Assembly (NCBI RefSeq): GCF_030815415.1
Contig: NZ_JAUSWW010000001.1
Location: 9,982,001-10,046,000, forward strand
Source of the DNA: Streptomyces canus
GTDB lineage: Bacteria; Actinomycetota; Actinomycetes; Streptomycetales; Streptomycetaceae
Reading direction: 5' to 3'
Length of the DNA: 64,000 bases
The translations under genes were made by a program, and so were the position numbers. Shown piece after piece: positions 32,624 to 41,900 of this stretch; the first letter of the stretch is position 1; each line of letters starts with the position of its first letter. The notes beneath the pieces are model-generated. The model searched no databases, had not been told where the DNA came from, and saw only the letters and a list, made by a program, of their open reading frames with translations.

Positions 32624-33826
32624 TCAAGCGAGGCGTGGGGTTCGGGGTTCGTAGAAGGTGCCGTCGCGGAGCATCGCGAAGAGCACGTTGATGCGTTGGC
32701 GGGCGAGGCGGAGGAGGGCCTGGGTGTGGGTCTTTCCTCGGGCTCGGCAGCGGTCGTAGTAGGTGCGGGAGGCGGGGTCGTGCAGGGCGGCGAACGCGGA
32801 CAGGAACATTGCGCGTTTGAGCTGGCGGTTGCCGCCGCGTGGGGCGTGTTCGCCGTGGATCGAGGTCCCGGACGACTTCGTGGTCGGGGCGAGGCCGGCG
32901 TAGGAGGCGAGGTGCGCGGCGGTGGGGAAGCTGGTTGCGTCGCCGACGGTGACCAGCAAGGTGGCGGCGGTCCTGACGCCGACGCCGGGCAGCGACGTCA
33001 GGACCTTCGAAAGAGGGTGGTCCTCCAGCAGGGCGCTGATCTGGGCTTCCGTGGCCCGGCGTTGTTCGTGGACGGCGCTGAGCGAGCGGGCCAGGGAGGG
33101 GATCACGATGTCGAGGGTGCCGGTGCCCGGGACGACGACGGTCTGCTCGTCGAGGGCGTCGAAGACCTCGTCGATCAGCCGGGCGGCCATGCGCGGGGCC
33201 TTGGGCCGGATGACCTCAACGAGTTTGGGGCGTCCGGCCTTTCGCAAGCTGGCCGGGGATCCGTAGCGTTCCAGCAGCCAGGTCACCGCGGCGTGATCCA
33301 GGCGTGGCCCGAGGACGCGTTCCAGCGAGGGGTGGAACTGGGTGAGCAGGCCGCGGATCCGGTTGCTGGTGCGGGTGGCCTCGGCCGCCAGGTCCTGGTC
33401 GAAGCCGACGAGGACGGTGAGTTCGGCGGTGATCTCGTCGGTCAGTTCCAGTGAGCGCAGGGTGTGCGGCATGGTGCGGGCCGCGTCGGCGATCACGGCC
33501 GCGTCGCGGGCGTCGGTCTTGGCCTCGCCGGGGTAGAGGTCGGCGATCCGCCGCATCGACAGGCCCGGCAGGTAGGCGACCTTGCAGTCGGCGTCTCGGG
33601 CGACTGTCAGCGGCAGGGCGCCGATCGAGGCGGGCTGGTCCACGATCACCAGGACGGTGCCGAACTTGGCCTTCAGCTTCTCGAAGACGTCCCGCAGTTT
33701 CGGCTCGGTGTTCGGCAGTTGCTTGTCGAAGACCTTCTTGCCGGCCGGGGTGAGTCCGTGTCCGTGATGGTTTGTCTTGCCGACGTCCAGGCCGAGGAAG
33801 ACGCCTATCTCGTCGCTGTCGTTCAC
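32624..33826 (-). CDS. IS110-family bridge-RNA-guided recombinase
   Basis: This 400-residue recombinase has an N-terminal RuvC-like DEDD domain (FLGLDVGKTNHHGHG with D14; VIVDQPASIGALP with D63 in place of the usual Glu; EAKTDARDAAVI with D105/D108). A C-terminal Tnp20 domain follows (LTSLPGVGVRTAATLLVTVG, ASYAGLAPTTKSSGTSI) and supplies the catalytic serine. The GTG at 33826 is chosen because GGAGG lies 5 nt upstream; the open frame further upstream runs into the non-coding end. Its stop codon TGA lies inside the element's right end. A near-identical C-terminus occurs at 22.2 kb. Confidence 0.92.
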   Translation of the reverse strand: MNDSDEIGVFLGLDVGKTNHHGHGLTPAGKKVFDKQLPNTEPKLRDVFEKLKAKFGTVLVIVDQPASIGALPLTVARDADCKVAYLPGLSMRRIADLYPGEAKTDARDAAVIADAARTMPHTLRSLELTDEITAELTVLVGFDQDLAAEATRTSNRIRGLLTQFHPSLERVLGPRLDHAAVTWLLERYGSPASLRKAGRPKLVEVIRPKAPRMAARLIDEVFDALDEQTVVVPGTGTLDIVIPSLARSLSAVHEQRRATEAQISALLEDHPLSKVLTSLPGVGVRTAATLLVTVGDATSFPTAAHLASYAGLAPTTKSSGTSIHGEHAPRGGNRQLKRAMFLSAFAALHDPASRTYYDRCRARGKTHTQALLRLARQRINVLFAMLRDGTFYEPRTPRLA

Positions 33827-34079
33827 GCCGTCCTCCCGAACGGATGTCGTGCGTGCTGGCCTGGGCGTTGGCGTCGTGCGCGCATCCACGTTATGCAGAC
33901 CTGCCGCCCGTACGCGGCCGGGCGTTGCGCTCGGCCGGGCGGTAGTCGGACCTCTCATCAGCGTCTCCAACGGCGCCTCTCGGGCCCGGTGACACCACCC
34001 CCCAGGTCATGCCTTCGACAGGGGGGAACAGTCATGCCGGGCCCGGAGGCCAGCGGTCCCATTGCGGAACCGCGAAGAA
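33827..34079 (-). ncRNA. IS110 non-coding end; candidate bridge RNA
   Basis: In IS110-group elements the non-coding DNA between the left end and the recombinase start encodes the bridge RNA with target- and donor-binding loops. Here the segment is 253 nt. It contains several inverted pairs, including CCCCCC (33998-34003) facing GGGGGG (34020-34025), and a direct repeat AGTCATGCC/GGTCATGCC. The G-run could pair with the GATAACGGGGGG target core. Exact RNA ends and loops cannot be assigned by eye. Confidence 0.5.
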
Positions 34080-34091
34080 GATAACGGGGGG

Positions 34092-34619
34092 CTCACCTGG
34101 CGGGCCATCACCGTGGCAGCGCCGGAGATCATCAACCACGTCCTCGTAGGATCACTTGCAGCCCTACTGGAGTCACGAGGGCGGGGACGGCGGCTACATC
34201 ACCCTCAACGGCGTCACCGATGACGGGCGTCGAAGCGCTGTGGTCTCCATGTCCGAGGCCCGCGGCGACACCAAGGAGCACATACTGGAGCAGGAGAACG
34301 CGGCCAGCGCCCTGATCGACCACGCACTGTGCGCCAGGGACCCCAGCACCCCGTGAGGGGAGGTGTCGTCGCTGTGGGCGGTGAGCTCAGCGCGGCGCTT
34401 GATCAGGTCTAGACGCGCACCGGTGGGCAGGTGCAGTAGTTGCACGCGCTGGCGGGAAGTAAGTGCCCGAGACGTCTCCCGCGCTCAACGAACCTCCTGC
34501 GTGAGAGGAAAAGTGATTCCCCCGACATGCCCTCGACGCCGGACGGTACTGTCGGTGAATTCTGACCCGCGGATCCCCTCGGATGTTTGCGATGAACGGC
34601 CAGATGCCGAATGAGTTCC
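34092..34619. other. 528-nt stretch with one weak small ORF
   Basis: The only candidate is 34156-34356 (+), 66 residues reading YITLNGVTDDGRRSAVVSMS and EARGDTKEHILEQENAASAL. It may be the tail of a gene displaced by the IS110 insertion, since no ribosome site precedes it. The remainder to the XRE gene shows nothing else. Confidence 0.3.
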
Positions 34620-35483
34620 TCAGCGCCCCGATTGCCAGGGGGCTTCGCTGAGCCGGGACGCATGCATGAGATCGAGTTGGTCGGCGCCGCGGGTTCCCGG
34701 GGCTGCTGTGTAGGTGACGATGCGCAGGTCGACTCCCGGCAAGGTCAGCACGTCGCAGTCCAGGGTGACGTCGCCAAGCTCGGGATGGCTGATCGTCTTC
34801 AGGTCCCCAGTCAGCTGCTCCATGCCCGCCACGGCCCACAGTTCACCGAAGAACGGCGAGGCCTTGCGTAACCCGTCCACGAGCGCGGCCAGCTCCGGAT
34901 CGGCCGGATAGCGGGCGAGCGCTTCGCGCAGGTCCGCGACGATCGCCGTCTCGAATGCGTACTGTCCGGCCGCCGATGAGAGGGGGTACAGGTGCCAGCG
35001 ACCCTCTCCTGTGCCGAAGAGTGCGCGGGCGAGGTTGCGTTCGGCGGGCGGCAGGCCGGACGGGTCGCCGTGCAGAGCCGTCCACATGTCGTTCCACCAC
35101 AGCAGGCTCCAGTCGGCGGCGAACACGCCGATCGGGAGGTCACCGAGGCGGGCGACGAGGCGGCGGATGCTCGGCGGCACGTGCGTGCCGACGGTGTGGT
35201 CGCGCGGGGCGAGCAGGCCGGCGGCGCGGAAGAGCTGGTCGCGTTCGGCCCGGGTGAGTCGCAGCGCGCGGGCGATGGCCGCGACCACCTGCGCGGAGGG
35301 ATTGGTGGCCCGGCCCTGCTCCAGGCGCAGTACGTACTCGACGGAGAGGCCGGCGAGCTCGGCGAGTTCCTCGCGGCGCAGGCCAGGGGCGCGGCGGCGG
35401 GCCGACCGGGCGTAGCCGGCATCGGCCGGGTCGAGGCGGTCGCGCCAGCCGCGTAGTAAGGCGCCGAAGCTCAGGTCGCTCAC
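34620..35483 (-). CDS. XRE-family regulator with MmyB-like ligand domain
   Basis: This 287-residue regulator has an N-terminal Cro/C1-type helix-turn-helix (GLRREELAELAGLSVEYVLR, LEQGRATNPSAQVVAAIARA; about 30-75). A C-terminal MmyB-like PAS domain (LGDLPIGVFAADWSLLWWND, HLYPLSSAAGQYAFETAIVA) binds fatty-acid-like ligands in studied relatives. The GTG at 35483 overlaps the stop of the SRPBCC gene (GTGA), so the two are translationally coupled. Probable targets are its own operon. Confidence 0.9.
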   Translation of the reverse strand: MSDLSFGALLRGWRDRLDPADAGYARSARRRAPGLRREELAELAGLSVEYVLRLEQGRATNPSAQVVAAIARALRLTRAERDQLFRAAGLLAPRDHTVGTHVPPSIRRLVARLGDLPIGVFAADWSLLWWNDMWTALHGDPSGLPPAERNLARALFGTGEGRWHLYPLSSAAGQYAFETAIVADLREALARYPADPELAALVDGLRKASPFFGELWAVAGMEQLTGDLKTISHPELGDVTLDCDVLTLPGVDLRIVTYTAAPGTRGADQLDLMHASRLSEAPWQSGR

Positions 35484-35977
35484 TCCTCCATGATGCCACC
35501 GGGCGTTTCCTGCACCACGGTCACCATCCTGGTGAGTGCAGCGCGCATGTAGCGGGCCCAGAGCGGCTTGAACGGTCCCGCGACGATCCAGCGGCGGCCT
35601 GGCAGCGGCCGGAAGTCGTACGTCCAGCGGATCGACGTGCCGGTGCCATCGGGCAGGAACGACCACTCGCCGCGCACCGCGGAAATCAGCTTGGCCAGCA
35701 CGTTGGTGAAGCCACTTAGCTCATAGGCGAATCCGTGCCCCTGCGCGATCTCGGTAAGCCGTTCGTCGGCCTTGGAGCCGTCGGTGAACCAGGTCTGGCG
35801 CGACGTTCCCGGCCGGTTCCAGGTGCCGGTCTGGTCGCGCACTTCTGCGACGCCGGGGAACGGTCCCCACGGCTTGAACACCTGGGCGAGGTCGATCGGC
35901 ACGATGACCTGGTAGGTGTGGGCGGGGCTGGACGTTGTACGGGCGAAGACGGTGATCGGGACACTCGTTTTGGTCAT
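35480..35977 (-). CDS. SRPBCC-family lipid/ligand-binding protein
   Basis: This 165-residue START/Bet-v1-like protein begins MTKTSVPITVFARTTSSPAH. It includes VIVPIDLAQVFKPWGPFPGV and DGTGTSIRWTYDFRPLPGRR, the beta-rich hydrophobic-cavity fold that binds lipids or polyketide-like ligands. Upstream partner of the XRE regulator (4-nt overlap). The pair suggests a small sensor-binder operon; the ligand is unknown. No signal peptide. Confidence 0.85.
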   Translation of the reverse strand: MTKTSVPITVFARTTSSPAHTYQVIVPIDLAQVFKPWGPFPGVAEVRDQTGTWNRPGTSRQTWFTDGSKADERLTEIAQGHGFAYELSGFTNVLAKLISAVRGEWSFLPDGTGTSIRWTYDFRPLPGRRWIVAGPFKPLWARYMRAALTRMVTVVQETPGGIMEE

Positions 35978-36204
35978 GCCACGAGCATCGCGGCCAGCGC
36001 CTGCCCGAGGCAGACACCTGTCAGTACATACCCTCGCGGTCTCATCGTGTTCGGCGTGTCAACGGCGCAGTGTCCGTTGTGCTTCCGGATTGCGACGTCT
36101 ACACCAACAGAAAGGCCCTCGTGCTCCACCGTAATGCACCGCTGACCGAGACCGGACGCCTGCGCCCGGCTCGCCGTCTGGTCGGGGACGGCTCAACGGT
36201 GTTG

Positions 36205-36610
36205 TCAGGCTTGCACGGTGGGCCGGACGACGATCTCGTCGCGCATCTGAGTCAGCGTGGCGGACACCTCCTGGCGCAAACCCTCGGAGATCACGTTCAC
36301 CGCCGTCTTGGTGGCCGCGTAGACGCTCAGGGGAGATGCGACGACGTGGGCCGCGGTGGAGCTGACATTGACGAAGTGACCGGAGCCTTGTCGGCGAAAG
36401 ACAGGGAGGGCCGCTCCGATGCCGTTGAGCAGACCGGTGATGTGCGTGGAGACCATGGCGTCCCAGTCGTCCTGGCGTAGTTCGTCGGACGGGGAGACAG
36501 CCATGATGCCCGCGTTGGAGATGAGAACGTCGAGGCGGCCGTACTGCTCGATGGCGGTTCCTTCCTTGGCCGTGACGTTGAGAGGTATCCACCGGAACTC
36601 ACGAGACCAC
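36205..36610 (-). pseudogene. Short-chain dehydrogenase remnant with two deletions
   Basis: The frame has IEQYGRLDVLISNAGIMAVS, VNVSSTAAHVVASPLSVYAA and TKTAVNVISEGLRQEVSATL (catalytic S, Y and K present), but the N-terminal GxxxGxG nucleotide-binding strand is missing. From EGLRQEV it jumps directly to the family's last residues (DEIVVRPTVQA), skipping about 60 residues. It cannot bind cofactor normally and is a decayed gene. Confidence 0.8.
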
Positions 36611-36731
36611 CACCCGCCAGCTGGGTTGCGCAGCCGTGCTCGTCGGAGACCTTGACGGCCCGGTGGAGTGCAGGCGTCACAACCTGTTCGAACCAACTCA
36701 CCGATCGGCGAGAGTCCTTACATGGGAATTA

Positions 36732-36978
36732 GGCTGAAAGCGCCGGACGGGAAGTGATCGCCGTGGACCCCCGCAACACCTCCCGCACCTGCCCCGAATG
36801 CGGGCACACCGCCAAGGAGAACCGGCCCACGGAGGAAAAGTGCCACTGCCTCGCATGCGGCCACACCGCGCACGCCGACACGGTCGGGGCGATCAGCGTT
36901 CTACGGGCCGGGCTGGTCCGTCGCAACGTCAACCCGGCGTAACGAGAAGCCCCCGGCTTCAGCCGGGGGAGGAGTCAC
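36732..36978 (+). mobile_element. TnpB C-terminal fragment with its right-end hairpin
   Basis: ESAGREVIAVDPRNTSRTC, PECGHTAKENR and CLACGHTAHADTVGAISVLR form the TnpB zinc ribbon and the third RuvC aspartate (HAD), ending at 36942. The right-end hairpin CCCCCGGC-TTCA-GCCGGGGG (36950-36969) with AGGAGTCAC follows at once. The N-terminal two thirds are gone, so there is no nuclease, although the RNA end could still be transcribed. Confidence 0.8.
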
Positions 36979-36992
36979 GACGGACGCCCTGG

Positions 36993-37124
36993 TAGACCTT
37001 GCCGCCCATGGTCATCGCCGACCTGTTCGGAATCCACCCCATGACGGCCGAACGCTGGGCCACCCTCGCCGGCGGGGACTGGTCCGAATACTTGGCAGCG
37101 CGACGGGCCGCCCCGCAGGGCTAG
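36993..37124 (+). pseudogene. C-terminal fragment of a site-specific integrase
   Basis: LPPMVIADLFGIHPMTAERW then ATLAGGDWSEYLAARR ends at a stop at 37124. This is the helix-turn-helix-like C-terminal tail seen in many Streptomyces tyrosine integrases (ADLLGIxxxTAxxW...GGDWxxY). It begins about 15 nt after the TnpB right end, which probably truncated it. Confidence 0.55.
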
Positions 37125-37156
37125 GCAGTTGAGCAGGGCAGTGTTCCGAGTCTGCG

Positions 37157-38137
37157 CTATTGGGGGATGGCGACCAGGATGCGGCCGTGGCCACTGCCGG
37201 CGTCGACGTGGTCGTGGGCCTTGGCGATGTCGTCCAGCGGGTAACAGTCGCCGACGGCGACGGTGAGGGCGCCGACGGCGGCGGCGGAGGTGAGGTCGCG
37301 GGCGGCCTGGCGCTTGGCCTCGGCGGGGAAGTCGTCGCTGCCGAGCAGCCGCAGGGTGACGTTGTTGAACAGCAGAGGCCAGAAGGGGATTTCGGTGCGG
37401 TCCGCGCGGGTGGCGTAGGCGGCGATGACGGTCCCCTGGGCGGCGACGGCGTTGTCGAGGTCGGCGTTGTCGGACAGCGCGACCTCGATGATCCGGTCGA
37501 CGCCCCGCGGCGCGTACGAGCGGATGGCAGCGGCGGGCTCGCCAGTGTCCAGGGCGATGGCGTGGGCGACGGCCGGGTCGACGCGGTCGAGGTCCGCGGT
37601 TCGGCGGACGGTGGCGATCACGGTGGCGCCGGCCCAGTGGGCGAGCTGGGCGGCCAGGGAGCCGACGCCGCCAAGAACTCCGTGGACCAGGACCAGTTGG
37701 CCATCGACCGGGCCGTCGGCGAAGACGGTGCGGTGGGCGGTGATGCCGGGGATGCCGAGGCTCGCACCCAGCTCGTCACTGAGGTCGTCGGGTAGCGGGA
37801 CGGCCAGATCCGCAGGGACGACGGTGTACTGGGCGGCGGTGCCGAAGGGGCGGTAGGACTGGGCGCCGTACACCCAGACCCGTTGTCCGACGCGGCGGGC
37901 GTCGACTCCGGCGCCCACGGCGTCGATGACTCCGGCGCTGTCGCTGTGCGGGATCACCCGCGGGAAGGGCATGGACGAGCCGAGCCAGCCGCGCCGTTTC
38001 TTGGTGTCGCCGGGGTTGACGCCCGAGACGGTGACACGGACGCGGACCTCGCCGGGGCCGGGGACGGGATCAGGTAGTTCACCGACGTGCAGGACATCGG
38101 TGGCGGGTCCCTGGTCGTCGTACCAGGATGCAAGCAT
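37157..38137 (-). CDS. Quinone-oxidoreductase-like MDR dehydrogenase
   Basis: This 326-residue member of the medium-chain reductase family lacks the catalytic-zinc cysteine cluster. It has GEVRVRVTVSGVNPGDTKKR, IPHSDSAGVIDAVGAGVDAR, the cofactor motif VLVHGVLGGVGSLAAQLAHW (GxGGVG) and PLDDIAKAHDHVDAGSGHGR. Such enzymes reduce quinones or enoyl/enone substrates with NADPH. ATG at 38137 (MLASWYDDQGPATDVL) fits the family start. It faces, head to head with a 6-nt gap, the truncated ester-cyclase fragment, which its 5' region seems to have replaced. Confidence 0.9.
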   Translation of the reverse strand: MLASWYDDQGPATDVLHVGELPDPVPGPGEVRVRVTVSGVNPGDTKKRRGWLGSSMPFPRVIPHSDSAGVIDAVGAGVDARRVGQRVWVYGAQSYRPFGTAAQYTVVPADLAVPLPDDLSDELGASLGIPGITAHRTVFADGPVDGQLVLVHGVLGGVGSLAAQLAHWAGATVIATVRRTADLDRVDPAVAHAIALDTGEPAAAIRSYAPRGVDRIIEVALSDNADLDNAVAAQGTVIAAYATRADRTEIPFWPLLFNNVTLRLLGSDDFPAEAKRQAARDLTSAAAVGALTVAVGDCYPLDDIAKAHDHVDAGSGHGRILVAIPQ

Positions 38138-38143
38138 GGGGGT

Positions 38144-38330
38144 GGCCGCGCGCTTCACCATGCGGGGAACCCACGACGGTGAATTCTTCGGGATCCCGGC
38201 GAGCGGCAACAAGATCTCGGTGCAGGCCATGAACTTCTACTACCTGGCCGGCGGCCGGATCGTCGGCGAACGGGGCCAGCCCGATCTCCTCGGGGTGATG
38301 CAGCAGATCGGTGCCGTACCGGCGCCGTGA
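38144..38330 (+). pseudogene. SnoaL-like ester cyclase C-terminal fragment
   Basis: RFTMRGTHDGEFFGIPASGN and MNFYYLAGGRIVGERGQPDL, ending GVMQQIGAVPAP, form the C-terminal half of SnoaL-like polyketide-cyclase/ester-cyclase proteins. The N-terminal half is absent, replaced by the start of the divergent MDR gene. No start codon or ribosome site is plausible. Confidence 0.75.
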
Positions 38331-38362
38331 ACCCGGAGCGCGGGCGGCCGGCGCGGGTTCAC
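38327..38362 (+). terminator. Hairpin at the end of the ester-cyclase fragment
   Basis: GTGAACCCG (38327-38335) and CGGGTTCAC (38354-38362) are perfect 9-bp inverted repeats with an 18-nt GC-rich loop, starting at the stop codon. It has the shape of a G+C-rich streptomycete terminator without a U-run. Confidence 0.4.
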
Positions 38363-38540
38363 CGCAAGAGGCCGGTCTTCGTCTTGCTCCGGCGTCTTCG
38401 CGCAGACAGCGCCCGTTCGGCGAGAGATTTACACCTTGTCACCGCTGACGTGATCGAGCCGGGTACGGAACTGCTCGCTCTACGGCGAATACTGCAACCC
38501 TCGAATTCCGACAGTCCACCAGTGCGTCCAGGGCTTCGCC

Positions 38541-38942
38541 ATGAGAGGTGAGGTAGAGGCGGGCGGACAGCACCGGGAGATCGACGCCGCCCTGGTGTCC
38601 GCGGTGCTCGACCATGTCTGTTCCGTCGCGCTCCCCGTCGGCGTCGCGGTGTTCGCCCCGTCTGCCATGCAGGCTGCGCCGGCCGGGTGCACGTCACCGA
38701 CCGGAACCGTCGGCGGGCGGGCGTTCGCGGTGGTCGCGGAGGGCTCGGTGGAGATCGACCTCGCAGGTGTCCGGACCTGGCATTTGGTTCGCTCCATGGC
38801 GGCGCACGGATCGACGTCGGCGATCGACCTGAATGACGGGGACGGCCGGCGTGTGTCGGTCCTCACGCAGTTCGGGATTGTCAAGGAGCAGGTCCACGGG
38901 GCGTGGGAGGAGCTGGCGGCCTCGCTGCCCGACGCACGCTGA
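38541..38942 (+). CDS. Hypothetical protein, 133 residues
   Basis: It begins MRGEVEAGGQHREIDAALVS, and its C-terminal two thirds (FAVVAEGSVEIDLAGVRTWH, NDGDGRRVSVLTQFGIVKEQ, VHGAWEELAASLPDAR) read like a small PH-like beta domain. No signal peptide and no recognised family. The ATG lacks a clear ribosome site. It converges on the CHAT gene with only a 10-nt gap, and the tight end-to-end arrangement supports it being real. No functional link to the CHAT gene is implied. Confidence 0.5.
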   Translation: MRGEVEAGGQHREIDAALVSAVLDHVCSVALPVGVAVFAPSAMQAAPAGCTSPTGTVGGRAFAVVAEGSVEIDLAGVRTWHLVRSMAAHGSTSAIDLNDGDGRRVSVLTQFGIVKEQVHGAWEELAASLPDAR

Positions 38943-38952
38943 GGACCGGCCG

Positions 38953-41900
38953 CTACGGTCCCGCGTGGACGTAAGCCGCCCAGATGTGCGGGTGCGGGAC
39001 GCGGGCGCGCAGTGCGCGGATCGTGTCGTGCAGGGCGCGGGCGGGACCGGAGGTGCCTGGTGCCGTCGTACGGCGGTAGAAGTCGCGGGTCACCTGGTCC
39101 GCGTGGGTGCTGTCGATCTTCCACAGGGTGCCGACCGCAGTGGGGAACCCGGCGAGCAGGAACGAGCTCGTGATGTGGATGGCCTCGTCCGAGAGGTGCT
39201 CGGTGGTGCGTGCGGTGCCGCAGGCCGCCAGGAACGCGAGCTGGGCCGCGCGCGGGCGGACCTGGCAGAGCTCCCGGACCGAGACCTGCTCGCCGCTGGG
39301 CAGGTGGAGCAGGGCGCCCGAGGGCTCCGAGGGGTCCGTCGCCGCGTGGCAGCCGAAGTGTGCCCAGGAGGCCTCGTGCAGCGCCCTTAGCACGACGTCC
39401 CGGGTGGCCTCCGGGCCGATCAGCGTCCGGTGCGCGCCGAGGAGTCCGGCGGCGTAGTCGGCGGCGCCCGCGACCCCGGGCAGGTCGTCCTCGGCCGCGG
39501 CGACCAGCAGGGCCCTGCCGTGTTCGGCGGTGCCGCGCTGCCGTGCGCGGGCCCGGGCGTAGGCCAGGGTCTGCAGACCCGGTACGTACGACGACACCAC
39601 GGCGTCGAGCGCAGCGCCGCAGCCGTCGGGCGCGCAGTCGGGCGACCGGCACTCGGCCGCGTGGAGCGGCAGGGCGCCGAAGGCTCCCGTCGGCACCCAC
39701 CAGATGCGCGGCCACTCGGCATGGGTGGGGACGGCGTCCGCACAGCCGACCGCCTCCAGCACCGGGCGCACGATCTTGTGCCAGGTCCAGTCCAGTGTCT
39801 GGCGGACCGTGTTCCCGGCGGCGACGAGCTGGAGCGGGGAGGGTCTCGACCCGCCCTGCGTGTTGATGGCGTCGACCGCTTCCCGCAGCCGCCGGGACAT
39901 GTCGGCGGCTTCTTCGGCCGCGACCTCGAGGGGCAGGGTGGTGATCGTCCGGTCGGTGACGACCAGGGCGTGGCAGTAGCGCTTGCCACCGTGGTTGAGG
40001 ACGACCACGGGTCCGTCGGCTGCGAGTTCCTTCAATTCCCCCGCGGTGAGCGGCCGCAGGAAGCCCTCGAAGCCGGGCCGGGTGCGGATGTCCCGGACGA
40101 GGCCGTCGAGCGTGCGGGAGGCGCGCAGTCGCGCCAGCCTGGCCCACTCGGCGTCACCGGGGGCGGACGTCTGCGGCCGCGCCTCGATCTGTTCCGTCAG
40201 CCGCTCGAACTCGGCGGCCAGTCCGGGGTGTTGGGTGCGCAGCTCGCCGAGGTCGGCGCGGGTTTCGATGCGCCGGGTCAGCAGCAACCCGCGGCCCCGC
40301 TCCAGGAGTTCGGCGGCGCGGTCGACGTCGTGGCCGGCGAAGCTGCGGTCGATGGTGGGGAGTTCGGGCGGGAGCCGCCCGGCTTTCAGTTCCCGCACCG
40401 ACTCCTGCGCAGCCCTCAGATATCCAGGGAGGCGAGGGGCGACATCGCGCAGTTCGACATTGCAGAGGATCAGCTCGACGATCGTCCTGATGTCGCCCTC
40501 GAACGACGACAGACCGTGCTCGGCCGAGGTCTGGTCGGCACCCCGGTCGGTGAGGGTCGCCATGGCCTCGATGGCCTCTTCGAGATGGTCCAGGGCCTGG
40601 CCGATCTGCTGCCGGCCCAGCGCGCCGGCCGCGGCGCCGATCTCGCCGTGCGCCCGCAGCCACACCGGGACGCTTCCGTCCCGCAGCGCCTCGGGTCCGG
40701 CGGTGCCGTCGACCCGGCCCAGTACGGGCGCGAGGTGGGCAGCGAGGAGGTCCTGCGGAGTGCCGTCCGCGCCGGGGGTCATGTCCGGGAGGCGGCCCCG
40801 GACGAAGAAGTCGAGGGCCGACCGCATCACGCCCGCCAGGTCGAACGGGGCGCTGTCCGGCAGCTCCTCCGCCGAGAGCGCCCGGCTCACCTCGTCCGCC
40901 TCGGCGAACAGCTCCTGCGCACGCTCCGGCTCGGTGGCCCGGAGCATGACGGCACGCTGCGCGAGAGTCCGGGCGAGGGTCGTCGCGGCCATCGGGCGCA
41001 TCGGGTGTCCGGGGCCGCACCTTGTGAAGGTCGCCCGGCACTGCTCGACCACGGCGTCGTCGAGGTCGGGGCCGCGACCGCCGGCCGGTCCGACGGTCTC
41101 CACGAGGTTGACGTAGACGTCGCCCATCAGGTCGTACCAGGGCCGCTCGGCGGTGACGGGCGCGGCCTCGATGGTCTCCCGCATCCGGCGGGCGATCTGC
41201 CGGGCCCGCTCCAGCTGGGCCGGTTCATGGCCGAACATGTAGTTCTGCAGGGCGTTGTGGAACTCGGTGCGGGCCGCCAGCAGCTCCCTGTCGGTCTCGG
41301 TCGGCACCGGGTCGCCCGGCTGCAGCTCCTCGAGGAACTCCGGGGGGAAGGGCGCGACCGGGTTGGAGGCGAGCAGGGCCGCTGCCTCCCGGGCGCCCTC
41401 CGGGTCGAAGCCGCGGAACGACAGGACCGTGAGGGCGTTCGCGAGCATCCGGTCGAAGTCGCCCGGGAGGTCGACCCCGTACTCACGGCTCTCGCGCAGC
41501 AGCGCCACGACCTCTTCGAGGACGGCGTAGTCCGGCTCCTGGGTGGTCTGGGCGGACAGGGCGCTGCCGAGCACGGCGGAGAGGTAGGGACGCATCTCGT
41601 CGCCCTCGGGCGTGAGGTCGCGAAGTTCCCGGATGGCCGCGATGTCGGTGTCGAGGGTCGCGGAGTCCTCCAGCCGGATCTCGCCCATACGGGTCAACAC
41701 CTCGAGCATGCGGCCCAGTTCGCCGTCCGGGATGTCCCCCGTCTCGGTCAAGGCCACGGCGACGGGCAGCGCGACCTGGAACACGCCCTGCCGCAGCAGC
41801 TCCGACACGGGGGACCCGGCCGGGGCGGCGGCCACCGCCTCCTCGGTCAGCTCCCGGGACTCCGCCTCGAACAGCCCGGCCCGCGCGGGCGCGCTGTCAC

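Larger units (their letters stand above)
32595..34091 (-). mobile_element. Complete IS110-family element with 12-bp flanking repeats
   Basis: GATAACGGGGGG occurs exactly at 32595-32606 and at 34080-34091, bracketing the recombinase gene and its upstream non-coding end. Counting one repeat, the unit is 1485 nt, the usual IS110 size. Its right-end motif TTGACGAA-N3-CATAGAGGCACC recurs in the remnant at 22.9 kb. IS110 elements lack terminal inverted repeats, as here. The element looks intact and potentially mobile. Confidence 0.75.

Noticed and set aside
34156..34356. A confident gene in the gap after IS110
   Set aside because: No ribosome site, no homology and uncertain start; reported only as a weak candidate within the intergenic entry.
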